A stretch of DNA of 64,000 nucleotides from NCBI GenBank assembly GCA_965203985.1, contig CBDBDS010000013.1, forward strand, positions 434,001-498,000, in the 5' to 3' direction. Shown here piece by piece: positions 24,333-32,284 of the stretch. The stretch's first letter is position 1. Each line of letters starts with the position of its first letter. The notes under the pieces are model-generated. The model was given only the letters and a program-made list of their open reading frames with translations. It did no database searches and was not told the DNA's origin. The stretch comes from Bin87 sp965203985. GTDB taxonomy: Bacteria; Chloroflexota; Dehalococcoidia; Lucifugimonadales; UBA3495. Position numbers and translations under genes: made by a program.

Positions 24333-26186
24333 CTACGTCAGCGGAAGCGTAAGCTGGGAGGTGACGGAGCGGTAGGCTTGTTGAGGATGGGTAACATTTT
24401 CCGGGAATCGTCTTTCAAGCAAGCCGCTTTCGACCATCGGGGAGAGGTAATTCCACGTGAGGTTGCCCTGTTTACGGTTGAGATACTGAGATATTTCCGA
24501 GGCGGCTACCCAGGTCCCTTGCGAGCATATGTCTTGGATGACCGCCTGTACGTGCTCGCGAGGAGCGCGCTGGCTGAGTTGGGCAATGCGTTCTTGAATG
24601 CGTATTGGAAGCTCCCCAACTTCCGGCCTGAGCTCTCCAGTTACGGGCTCCAGCTCCCCAACTTCCGGCCTGAGCTCTCCAGTTACGGGCTCCAGCTCCC
24701 CAACTTCGGGGGTGAACTCCCGAACTTCTGCACCTCCAGACGCCATAAGAGAGGAGGTCAGGGTGTAGTAGCTGTTAGGGCCGTGGGGGTGGAGTTCCAG
24801 TAAGTTCTTGTCGCAGAGACCGCGCAGCAGTCGACTGGCATCTAGCGTATCGAGGCCGGACAGCCCCCGTAGTTTGGCGTTGTCGATCTGGCCTTCGCGA
24901 TGAGAATGAAGCAAGGCTCGAAATTCGTTGCGGGAAAGTCCCGAGAGGTCCAGTCGTGAGATGAATTCATGGTCAGAGCCACTCAGAGTAGGAGTATTAC
25001 GCAGGGTAACGGTGATGCCTCGATGGTTAGCTTGTATCACCGGCCTGGGAAGGAAGGCGTCGGCCATCTCAGCGAACATACGCGGGATGCCCTCACCTTG
25101 GTCACGCGCCAATCCGAGGTCCACCAGTGTCCGGACGATGCGCGGATTGCGACTGTGGTGAACACGTTCCAGTGTGAGCAACTCTTCCAATGTTAAGCTG
25201 TCGACCAGCGCTCCCGGACTGGCTACTTCCATACGGTCATCAAAAATGTGGATTTCCGTGCAGGCTCCCATGACTCCGTAATCGCGGTGCGCGACAGCGT
25301 TGAACAATGCCTCAAGCCAGGCGAAATCCGGGTATTCGGGAGTTTCTTGAAAACGGTTGCCCACTAATCGCGAAGGGCGTCGCAACATACCGTTTATGGC
25401 GTCGCCAACTGCCGCAATCACCGTGGGCAGGTTGCCCTCGCTGCGTGGGCGCTCTTCAACGTTATACCGAGCTCCGGTATGGCGTTCCGTGCCAATTACG
25501 CGAAACAGGCGGATGCCGGCGTTGGGATGCTCCGGACCGTTGCGGGCGAACAGCAACTCGGCGGCGTTGCGCAGCACCAATCTGCTTCCACGTCGGTCGG
25601 CCAGCTTGCGCTTTAGCAGGTACTCTTCATTAGTCAATGCGGATAATCCGGCGTTTTGCCGCGCCGATTCCAACAATTCGTCATCCAGGTCGGTCAGAGT
25701 GGACGACGACTGCCTACTTTCCCAACTCGCAGCCATCCCGTTGAACTTGAGCGTGTTGATTTGGCTTTCGCTGGATTGAACCGTCTGGTCGCCGATACGG
25801 AGCGGAAAGCCATCGCCATCCACCCGGACGGGAACATCCTCCATCGGCACGTCAAAGACAATAAGTTCGTGGTCGCCGACGGTGACGACAAAACCCTTGG
25901 GTTGTGGTGGAATCAGGCGGTTGTGCGGCGTTGCCAGTATGTCGTCCACCGCCCGTTTTGGCAGCTTGTGGCCGGTAATGGTCAGGTCTTCGTCTTCAAT
26001 GCCCAGGACAAGGATGCCACCCTCGGCGTTAGCGAAAGCGGCCACATTCTTCGCAACATCATCGCGGATGGCGCGGCGGGGACGCGACTTGGTGCGTTCC
26101 GGGCCTTCGAAGAGCGATTTACGCTCGAAGTGCTGGCCTTCGTCCTGGCCAAGAAACGGGGTGATGTCGAAACGTGGCGTTGTCAT
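24333..26186 (-). CDS. Schlafen/AlbA_2-type ATP-binding protein (RecG-like C-terminal helicase-related)
   Basis: This is a 617-residue protein. The N-terminal AlbA_2/Schlafen domain has EGQHFERKSLFEG and KNVAAFANAEGGILVLGIED. Next comes the HATPase_c_4 part: FAWLEALFNAVAHRDYGVMG, IHIFDDRMEVASPGAL and NPRIVRTLVDLGLARDQGEGIPRM. Winged-helix segments follow. A tandem repeat (EVGELEPVTGELRP, 2.4 copies) sits around residues 505-540, and a further winged helix ends the chain. Proteins of this layout act as regulators or in phage defence; here the location in a defence island favours the latter. Confidence 0.82.
   Translation of the reverse strand: MTTPRFDITPFLGQDEGQHFERKSLFEGPERTKSRPRRAIRDDVAKNVAAFANAEGGILVLGIEDEDLTITGHKLPKRAVDDILATPHNRLIPPQPKGFVVTVGDHELIVFDVPMEDVPVRVDGDGFPLRIGDQTVQSSESQINTLKFNGMAASWESRQSSSTLTDLDDELLESARQNAGLSALTNEEYLLKRKLADRRGSRLVLRNAAELLFARNGPEHPNAGIRLFRVIGTERHTGARYNVEERPRSEGNLPTVIAAVGDAINGMLRRPSRLVGNRFQETPEYPDFAWLEALFNAVAHRDYGVMGACTEIHIFDDRMEVASPGALVDSLTLEELLTLERVHHSRNPRIVRTLVDLGLARDQGEGIPRMFAEMADAFLPRPVIQANHRGITVTLRNTPTLSGSDHEFISRLDLSGLSRNEFRALLHSHREGQIDNAKLRGLSGLDTLDASRLLRGLCDKNLLELHPHGPNSYYTLTSSLMASGGAEVREFTPEVGELEPVTGELRPEVGELEPVTGELRPEVGELPIRIQERIAQLSQRAPREHVQAVIQDICSQGTWVAASEISQYLNRKQGNLTWNYLSPMVESGLLERRFPENVTHPQQAYRSVTSQLTLPLT
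24611..24715. repeat. 42-bp tandem repeat inside the Schlafen-like gene
   Basis: Two and a half nearly identical 42-bp units (starting CTCCCCAACTTCCGGCCTGA) encode a 14-residue repeat in the linker between winged-helix parts. Forty-two is divisible by three, so copy number can change without a frameshift. Confidence 0.85.
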
Positions 26187-26344
26187 CGTTTGTTTCTTTG
26201 GATCAGTAGATCCGTTCGCTGGGCAATTATATCAACCCCAGCAACGACGACGATCTGAGAGGTTGCGATTTTCGGATTCCTGACACCGTCCCGTTGACGG
26301 TGGGCGTATCGGGCGGATAGGCTGTAGTAAATCAAGCGAGACAG

Positions 26345-26390
26345 AAGCCGGTGGACTGACCTGATGGCGGGTCGGGTCCACCGGCTTTTT
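26345..26390 (+). terminator. Rho-independent terminator-like hairpin
   Basis: AAGCCGGTGGAC (26345-26356) pairs with GTCCACCGGCTT (26376-26387) and is followed by a T run. It lies between the Schlafen-like gene and the prophage genes and probably ends a transcript from the left, now lost or cut by recombination, because the Schlafen gene runs the other way. Confidence 0.6.
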
Positions 26391-26446
26391 GCGTGAGCGG
26401 GTGGAGGTACGGGCTGGGCATCAGGCGGCGCCGGCGGGAGGTCTGG

Positions 26447-27250
26447 ATGACGATGATGAGGCGGACGATGATGGAGGCGGGAGCGCGGCGGTCGGGTCGC
26501 ACGGCCGGCTGGCGCGGGCCGCGGGGTCTGCCCAACGGAAGGGCTTCGCTGCTGGCGGCGCTGGATGCGTACCGCCGGGGCGTCGCTGAGGCGCCGGTGG
26601 TGTGCAAGTGGGTCCTTCGACAGGCTCAGGATGATCGGGGTGCGGGAATGGCTGCGGCGACGGGATTGCCGCGCTGCGCTCGCAATGACAATCCGTGGGT
26701 GGTTCGGCGGGCTCAGGATGCGCGGTTCTGGAACGGGGATGGCAGCGAGAAGGCCGGGGCCGGCCCGTTGGTTTTCGTGGCGTCCACGGGGGAGGTGGAC
26801 CGGCATGGCGATACCGTCGCGCCGGAGGGGTGGCGGCTGGATGCCTACCGGGACAACCCGGTGGTGCTGTGGGCCCACGACTACGGCGAGCCGGCCATCG
26901 GACGGGCGGAGGCGGTGTGGAGCGACGGACGGGCTCTGCGGGCGCGACTGGAGTTCGCGCCCACGGAGTTCGCGGGGCAGGTGGAGCGGCTGTACCGCCA
27001 GGGCTACCAGAAGGGAGTGTCGGTCGGGTTCCGGCCACTGCGCTTTGAGGAGCGGCGGGACCCGGTGAACGGCGCGTTCCTGGGCATCCGGTTCCTGGAG
27101 CAGGAGTTGCTGGAGATCAGCGCGGTGCCGGTGCCGGCCAACGGCGGGGCGCTGCTGGCCGAAGATGCCATGGCATCGCAACGGGAGCCGGCGGAGGCCG
27201 GCCGCTCGCTGGACGAGGTGGTGGGGCTGCTGCGGGGGCTGCGGAGTTGA
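26447..27250 (+). CDS. HK97-type prohead protease with repeat-encoded N-terminal part
   Basis: This phage maturation protease (267 residues from ATG 26447, which has GGGAGG upstream) cleaves scaffold and capsid during head assembly. The fold begins at GPLVFVASTGEVDRHGDTV. VVLWAHDYGEPAIGRA carries the catalytic His, KGVSVGFRP the Ser, and LEISAVPVPAN the conserved end of the core. The first ~100 residues are unusual: WVLRQAQDDR, GLPRCARND and VVRRAQDAR are all encoded by dispersed repeats. Either the repeats were inserted in the gene's 5' part or the true start lies later and they are upstream. Confidence 0.85.
   Translation: MTMMRRTMMEAGARRSGRTAGWRGPRGLPNGRASLLAALDAYRRGVAEAPVVCKWVLRQAQDDRGAGMAAATGLPRCARNDNPWVVRRAQDARFWNGDGSEKAGAGPLVFVASTGEVDRHGDTVAPEGWRLDAYRDNPVVLWAHDYGEPAIGRAEAVWSDGRALRARLEFAPTEFAGQVERLYRQGYQKGVSVGFRPLRFEERRDPVNGAFLGIRFLEQELLEISAVPVPANGGALLAEDAMASQREPAEAGRSLDEVVGLLRGLRS
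26616..26722. repeat. Cluster of dispersed repeats in the prohead protease frame
   Basis: CCTTCGACAGGCTCAGGATG starts at 26615, the GGGATTGCCGCGCTGCGCTC arm at 26663, and a degenerate GTTCGGCGGGCTCAGGATGC at 26702. The three lie within about 110 bp, in the same frame as the protease. Confidence 0.7.
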
Positions 27251-27256
27251 CGGTGT

Positions 27257-27534
27257 TGTCAGAAGCAGGATTTTCGGGATTTTCGGATTTGCTGGATTGC
27301 ACCCGTGCAACTGTTCAGACCATCGGGGAAGTGTCATTGCGAGCGAAGCGTGGCAATCTCGTTAGCGTAGGGGGAGTCCCCTGGGGCAGACGTGCTGATA
27401 CGGCATCGAGATTGCCACGGCGCAAGCGCCTCGCAATGACAACCCGCTGGATTCCGAACACCTACGGAGCGGTCCAGCACAAGAGAACACCCAATCCTGA
27501 AAATCCTTCAATCCGGCAAATCCTGATTCTGACG
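27257..27534. repeat. GGATT palindrome copy 5 with another palindrome nested inside
   Basis: The outer arms are the GGATT family (TGTCAGAAGCAGGATTTTCG at left, AATCCTGATTCTGACG at right). Between them, 27332-27441 is a complete palindrome of the other family: TGTCATTGCGAGCGAAGCG...GGCAATCTCG and its complement. The first element was therefore present before the second entered. It fills the gap between protease and capsid genes. Confidence 0.8.
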
Positions 27535-27580
27535 ACTTTCAACGGCATGTACTCACGAAATACAAGGAGTTTGCAAAAGT

Positions 27581-28930
27581 ATGACGCTTTCGACATGGGA
27601 ACTGGAGACGATCAAGAACGAGGTTGCGGAGGTGCGGGAGTTCTACCGGCAGCGGATGGACGCGGACCTGCCGCCGCTGCGGGAGGAAATGGAGCGACTC
27701 AGCCGGGCCGTGGGCGAGCTGACCGAGAAGCAGCGGGCTGGTGAGAAGCAGGCCATGCTGGCCCGTTATTCCGGTGGGGTTCGCGGCGGGGAACGCGGTG
27801 GCGACCGGCCCCGGGTGCCCTTTGGCAAGTACCAGGGGATGGACGCGCTGGACCTGGCCTGCGTGCGCAGCGTGCTGGCCGCCCAGCAGCGCGAGCCGGG
27901 GGACGTGAACCCGCGGTCGCTGGAGGACTGGCAGGCCAATCTCAAGGCGGCCATGGACAGCACCACCGCCGGCGCCGGCGATGAGCTCGTCGCCACCGGC
28001 GAGGCCGCCGCGCTGTGGGCGGACATCAACGTGGATACCCTGGTGGCCGGCCTGTTCACCCGCGTGGACATGCCGACCAACCCCTTCGAGATCCCGCTGC
28101 AACTGGGCGACGTGTCCTGGTATCCGGGAACGGAGAACACGGCCACCACCGAGACGGCGCTGACCACGGGCCGGCAGACGCTCACGGCCTACGAGTTGGT
28201 CGCCGAGGTTCCGTGGTCGCTGACGCTGGAGGAGGACGCGGTGATCGCCATGGCGGCGGAGGTGCGCAGCACGCTGGTGCGCAACGCCGTGGAGGTGATC
28301 GACGACGTGCTGCTCAACGCGGACACCACGCTGCAGAACAACATCAACGCCGACGGCGCGACCATTGCGGCGTCCACCGCCGGCAAGGCGCACTGGCTGG
28401 TTGGGTTCGACGGGCTGCTGCACCTGCCGCTGGTGGACAACGCGGCGCAGGGCAACAACCACGGGGCCGCGCCCAGTGCGGACATGTTCAACGAGGCGCG
28501 GGGTCTGCTGGGCAAGTACGGCGTGCGCCCGTCGGAGCTGGCCTACATCGCCGACGTGGGCACGTACATCAAGTCGCTGGGCATCGGCGAGTTCCGCACG
28601 CTGGACAAGCTGGGCCCGCAGGCGACGCTGCTCAACGGACAACTGGCGCAGGTGGACGGCATCCCAGTCATCGTGTCGGAGCAGATGGCGCCGTCGGACG
28701 CGGACGGGAAGGTCACGGACGGCGCCAGCAACGCCAAGGGCCGGCTGCTGGCGGTGAACCGGACGCAGTGGCGCCTGGGGTTCCGCCGCGAGCTGATGAT
28801 CGAGACGACGCGGGACATCCAGAAGCGGCAGAACATCATGGTGGTGAGCATGCGCCTGGCCTTCATGGAACGGACGGGGGCGCGGGCGTCGGCCAAGCAC
28901 ACGGCGTTGCAGTACAACATCACGGTGTGA
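27581..28930 (+). CDS. HK97-type phage major capsid protein
   Basis: This is a 449-residue capsid subunit. The N-terminal ~60 residues are a charged coiled coil (ELETIKNEVAEVREFYRQRM), the usual scaffold-like delta region removed by the prohead protease. The fold follows from about residue 130: TTAGAGDELVATGEAAALWADI, VPWSLTLEEDAVIAMAAEVRS, then ARGLLGKYGVRPSELAYIADVGTY, and the C-terminal VNRTQWRLGFRRELMIET. AAGGAG lies upstream of the ATG. It follows the protease as in HK97-like phages. Confidence 0.9.
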   Translation: MTLSTWELETIKNEVAEVREFYRQRMDADLPPLREEMERLSRAVGELTEKQRAGEKQAMLARYSGGVRGGERGGDRPRVPFGKYQGMDALDLACVRSVLAAQQREPGDVNPRSLEDWQANLKAAMDSTTAGAGDELVATGEAAALWADINVDTLVAGLFTRVDMPTNPFEIPLQLGDVSWYPGTENTATTETALTTGRQTLTAYELVAEVPWSLTLEEDAVIAMAAEVRSTLVRNAVEVIDDVLLNADTTLQNNINADGATIAASTAGKAHWLVGFDGLLHLPLVDNAAQGNNHGAAPSADMFNEARGLLGKYGVRPSELAYIADVGTYIKSLGIGEFRTLDKLGPQATLLNGQLAQVDGIPVIVSEQMAPSDADGKVTDGASNAKGRLLAVNRTQWRLGFRRELMIETTRDIQKRQNIMVVSMRLAFMERTGARASAKHTALQYNITV

Positions 28931-28931
28931 T

Positions 28932-29041
28932 CGTCAGAAGCAGGATTTACCGGATTTGAGGATTAGCAGGATTGGTATGGTTTGGCCACTGGAGCGTCGC
29001 AATCCTGCCAATCCCGAAATCCTGGTAATCCTGATTCTGAC
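28932..29041. repeat. GGATT palindrome copy 6
   Basis: This is a 110-bp palindrome beginning two bases after the capsid gene stop and ending just before the ribosome site of the next gene. The left arm shows GGATT units spaced 9, 8 and 9. Confidence 0.8.
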
Positions 29042-29054
29042 AATGGGAGGAATG

Positions 29055-29909
29055 ATGCCCAACGCTTACGGTGACCTGACGACGCTGAAATCGGCGGCGT
29101 TTCTGAACGCGCCGGACGACGGACACGACCAACGGTTGCTGGGGATGCTGGAAACGGCGTCCCGGTGGATCGACGGGTATTGCGACCGCCACTTCTACGT
29201 CACTGAAGGCGAGCGCAGGTTCGACGGGACCGGGCGGGTCGTACTAGCGGTGAGCGACCTGGTGTCCGCCGCCGCGGTGCGGGTGCGCCAGGGAGCCACT
29301 GGCCGGTGGGTCGGCTGGAACTCCGGCGACTGGCTGGCGTATCCATTGAACGCCGCGCCCACGGAACCGGGCGGGCGGCCGTACACCCGCATCGTGGCCA
29401 CGGCCGGCGGGCGCCGGTTCCCGCTGAGCCGGGGCGGGGTAATCATCGCCGGCGCGTGGGGCTACGGCGATGTGCGCGAGGACACGGGGTTGCAGTTGTC
29501 AGGCGCGGAGGCGGAGATGGGGGATGCCGCAATCATGGTTGCCACTTCCAGCGGCGGGCCTGCGGTGCAGTTGTCGGCCGGCCACAGGGTGCGGATCGGC
29601 GACGAGCAGATGTACGTGACGGCAGTGTCCGACGACGGGCAGGGGACGATCACGCTCGCGGTGCAGCGCGGCGTCAACGGCACGACGCCGGCGACGCACG
29701 GAATCGGCTCGGGGGTATCGGTGTACCGCTATCCATCGGCGGTGACCGAGGCGTGCCTGCAGCAGGCCGCCGTCTGGTGGCGGGAGAGGCTTGGGGGGCC
29801 TTTCTCGCTATCGGAGGGCGATGGTCGGGGAGATGTGGGTGGCATCTCCCCGGCGGTTCGCGCGCTGCTCAAACCGTATCGCCGGCGCGTTGCCGCCCTG
29901 GGGGTATAG
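29055..29909 (+). CDS. Phage head-tail connector-like protein
   Basis: This is a 284-residue protein; ATG 29055 is preferred, with GGGAGG four bases ahead of it. The N-terminus MPNAYGDLTTLKSAAFLNAP, then LLGMLETASRWIDGYCDRHFY is typical of phage adaptor proteins of the gp6/YqbG type. A beta-rich middle (GHRVRIGDEQMYVTAVSDDG) follows, and a helical end (ACLQQAAVWWRERLGG...VRALLKPYRRR). It comes straight after the capsid gene, where a connector is expected. Confidence 0.7.
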   Translation: MPNAYGDLTTLKSAAFLNAPDDGHDQRLLGMLETASRWIDGYCDRHFYVTEGERRFDGTGRVVLAVSDLVSAAAVRVRQGATGRWVGWNSGDWLAYPLNAAPTEPGGRPYTRIVATAGGRRFPLSRGGVIIAGAWGYGDVREDTGLQLSGAEAEMGDAAIMVATSSGGPAVQLSAGHRVRIGDEQMYVTAVSDDGQGTITLAVQRGVNGTTPATHGIGSGVSVYRYPSAVTEACLQQAAVWWRERLGGPFSLSEGDGRGDVGGISPAVRALLKPYRRRVAALGV

Positions 29910-29911
29910 GG

Positions 29912-30337
29912 ATGACAGGGTATTCCAGCGCCGGGCGCAGTTACGTGGCGGTGGCGGACGTCGGCGGGGTGACGCGGGACCTGTCGCCGTGGGTGGAACG
30001 GGTCGGGCCGCTGGGCCGGGAGTTGAGTCCACGGGACGCCACCGGCGTGAACGACGAGAATCCTCGAACGGCGGCGGGCACCGAGGTGGCCCAGGAGTTC
30101 ACCCTGGCCGGCCGATGGGACGACACGCCGGGCATCGGCCCGGACGCCGTGCTGTCGGGCATCGTCGGGATGGCAGTGGCGGTGGAGTACGGGCCGGCGG
30201 GCAACGGGCCAGGCCGGCGTCGGGTGTCGGGCCGGTTCGTGTGCCTGTCCTACCGGATCAGTAGCGCGGCCGGCGAGCCGGTGCGGTTCGAAGCGCGGTT
30301 CCGGCAGGACGGGCCGGTGGCGCTGGGGACGTGGTGA
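29912..30337 (+). CDS. Putative phage tail-associated protein
   Basis: This is a 141-residue beta-rich protein (AGRSYVAVADVGGVTRDLSP...AQEFTLAGRWDDTPG...RRVSGRFVCLSYRISSAAGEP), starting two bases after the connector stop, with GGGAT ahead of the ATG. The pattern of small all-beta protein after the connector suits a tail tube or tail completion role. No family is certain. Confidence 0.55.
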   Translation: MTGYSSAGRSYVAVADVGGVTRDLSPWVERVGPLGRELSPRDATGVNDENPRTAAGTEVAQEFTLAGRWDDTPGIGPDAVLSGIVGMAVAVEYGPAGNGPGRRRVSGRFVCLSYRISSAAGEPVRFEARFRQDGPVALGTW

Positions 30338-30344
30338 CGACGCA

Positions 30345-30617
30345 TCACTGCGTTTCCCAGCGGAACAAGTTGGACACCCGCTCGCTCAATTCGTCCACCT
30401 GCTGGCGCAGAACCTCCAGCTCCGCTTCCTGGTCGGCGACACGCTTCTCGAGATGGGTAATCCGCGTCTCTTGATGGCTGATGCGTTCGGGAAGCCCGCG
30501 ACCCAGAAGATTGGGATTGACAAAAGCTCTCCAGCACAGCAGCGCCAGGATCACGGCTGAAGCGGCCAGGACGAAAAAGAGTGCGCCAAACAAGGCGTAT
30601 TCCGCGGGAAAAATCAT
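30345..30617 (-). CDS. Membrane-anchored coiled-coil protein
   Basis: This is a 90-residue protein with one N-terminal helix (YALFGALFFVLAASAVILALL) and a C-terminal coiled coil (ISHQETRITHLEKRVADQEAELEVLRQQVDEL, heptad pattern). AGGGTC precedes the ATG. It converges on the phage gene at 29912. The arrangement resembles phage spanin or holin-accessory proteins, but any membrane coiled-coil would look alike. Confidence 0.6.
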   Translation of the reverse strand: MIFPAEYALFGALFFVLAASAVILALLCWRAFVNPNLLGRGLPERISHQETRITHLEKRVADQEAELEVLRQQVDELSERVSNLFRWETQ

Positions 30618-30717
30618 AATCGACCCTGCATGGTTGAAAGAAATGGTTGAGAATTGGCAGGCCAAACCCATTCGGGCCGGCCGTACAGTGTGGAACTACA
30701 AGGCGTTAATGGGCCAC

Positions 30718-31011
30718 TCAGTCTGCGGCGATTTCCTCTGCGGGAACGATGACCACGCGGCCGGCGTCGTCATGGTGGTGGCGCATGAGAAAGTCCATTC
30801 GCTCGTGCATGGCCAGCACCAGGCCCCGAACCTCGGCGAGTTGTTCGCGAACGGTCCCCATCTGCTCTTCGAGGCGTTCAATCCGGGGGATCATGCTTTT
30901 CAACTGGCCAATGTCACGGGACTGCCGCATCAGTGCGACAACGATGGTCACCTGCAGCAGCCCGATAAAGGCCGGAAAGCCGTAGAGAATGTATAGCTCG
31001 GAAGCAACCAT
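30718..31011 (-). CDS. Membrane-anchored coiled-coil protein, tandem copy A
   Basis: This is a 97-residue protein: MVASELYILYGFPAFIGLLQ begins the membrane segment, and a coiled coil follows (RIERLEEQMGTVREQLAEVR) with a His/Asp-rich end (RHHHDDAGRVVIVPAEEIAAD). It is a close paralogue of the next gene upstream at 31099-31422, including the sequence before the start (GATACTCCGTTGG-like). GGAG lies nine bases before the ATG. Confidence 0.65.
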   Translation of the reverse strand: MVASELYILYGFPAFIGLLQVTIVVALMRQSRDIGQLKSMIPRIERLEEQMGTVREQLAEVRGLVLAMHERMDFLMRHHHDDAGRVVIVPAEEIAAD

Positions 31012-31098
31012 TGCCGATACTCCGTTGGAGGGCTGATGCGCAGGATTATGGCACAACCGGCTGGTAGCGGCAAAGGACAGAGGAGCTCAATGACCCAC

Positions 31099-31422
31099 TC
31101 AGTCGGCGGCTACTTCTTCGGGGGTTATCACAACGCGGCCGGCGTCGTCATGGCGGTGGCGCGTGAGGAGGTCCATCCGATCATGCAACGCCCGCATCAT
31201 TCCTCTGACTTCGGCAAGCTGTTCGCGAAAATCGGCAAGCTGTTCGCGGAAGTTCACCATCTGCTCTTCAAGGCGCTCGACGCGAGCAGAGAGTGTACGC
31301 AATTCACCTACGATCCGGCCCATGGTGAACGACTGGCGGATCTGAAACCCTACCAAGGTGACCAGCAACAGGGAGATAAATGCGAGAAAGCCGTAGAGGA
31401 TGTATGGCTCGGAGGCAACCAT
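31099..31422 (-). CDS. Membrane-anchored coiled-coil protein, tandem copy B
   Basis: This is a 107-residue paralogue of the neighbouring gene: MVASEPYILYGFLAFISLLL in the membrane, then a coiled coil in which EQLADF is repeated (NFREQLADFREQLAEVRG), and the same end (RHRHDDAGRVVITPEEVAAD). The flanking non-coding DNA is also duplicated (CGGGCTGATGCGCAGGATTA in both), so the whole promoter-gene unit was copied in tandem. Confidence 0.65.
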   Translation of the reverse strand: MVASEPYILYGFLAFISLLLVTLVGFQIRQSFTMGRIVGELRTLSARVERLEEQMVNFREQLADFREQLAEVRGMMRALHDRMDLLTRHRHDDAGRVVITPEEVAAD

Positions 31423-31504
31423 TGTCGATACTCCGTTGGCGGGCTGATGCGCAGGATTATGGCACAACCGGCCGGCGGCGGCAACGGAGGAAGGGCGCCC
31501 AGTG

Positions 31505-32227
31505 TCAGTTCTCAAGCATGGAGAGGGTGCGGTGGACGAAATCCTGAACCAGGGGAAGGCCGCGGCTGACGTCGTCCGGTTCCATGAAATCGTGGGTGGC
31601 GTTGGCGTGAAACTGCTGGGCGGCGAAGAAGCCGGCGACGATGACGATGTCTCCGGCGGCGAGGCGGTCAGCGGCGGCTTTCACGTCCGCGTGCCCGTCG
31701 CTGGGCCAACCGCGCTGGCGGGCCACGGCGGTCACCGCGTGGACGGCGGCCTGCCACAGCCGGTTCGAGCCGGCAGTGATTCCACCCGCCGCGAACTCGG
31801 CCTCAGCGGATTGCAACGATGCGTCCGCCGCCCGGGCGTGCTCCTGGGGAGACTGGGGAACGACCTGCCCGTAGGCGTCCAGCAGGGCGAGCATACGGTC
31901 AACGAACTCCCTCATCAGGCGGCAGTAGTCGGCCAGTTGGTGGCGCTCGACGAAACCGTAGTTGAACTTGGCGCGGAACTGCTGGGCCACGGCGAACTGG
32001 TGGCGCAGGTGGTGGTCGCTGGCCTCGCTGGCCAGGCGTTCCGCGGCGGTTCTCAGGTCTTGCGGGTCGTCCGTGGGCCAGCCCCGCGCATCCGCCACGG
32101 CGGTCAGGGCGTGGGCCGCGGCGTTCCACAGGTTTTCGTAGGCCAGCAGCGGCTCCTCATCCTCGAAGTGCCGGTCGGCGGCGTCGAAGAAAGCCTGAGC
32201 GGCCTGGGCGGTGGTACGGGCAATCAT
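31505..32227 (-). CDS. Duplicated HEPN/PaREP1-like helical protein
   Basis: This is a 240-residue all-helical protein; ATG 32227 has GGAG eight bases upstream. Two halves are clearly related: AYENLWNAAAHALTAVADAR...AQQFRAKFNYGF and GSNRLWQAAVHAVTAVARQR...AQQFHANATHDF, each followed by a helix with FVDRMLALL or FVHRTLSML. The pattern (xxxLWxAAxHAxxAVAxxRGW) recalls PaREP1/HEPN-type domains. The second half keeps His and Asp where the first has Asn and Tyr. No partner gene is evident. Confidence 0.6.
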   Translation of the reverse strand: MIARTTAQAAQAFFDAADRHFEDEEPLLAYENLWNAAAHALTAVADARGWPTDDPQDLRTAAERLASEASDHHLRHQFAVAQQFRAKFNYGFVERHQLADYCRLMREFVDRMLALLDAYGQVVPQSPQEHARAADASLQSAEAEFAAGGITAGSNRLWQAAVHAVTAVARQRGWPSDGHADVKAAADRLAAGDIVIVAGFFAAQQFHANATHDFMEPDDVSRGLPLVQDFVHRTLSMLEN

Positions 32228-32284
32228 TGGCACATGCTCCGGACTGTGGCGGGCGTTCCTGTCAGACACGCCCGGGACGGGAAT

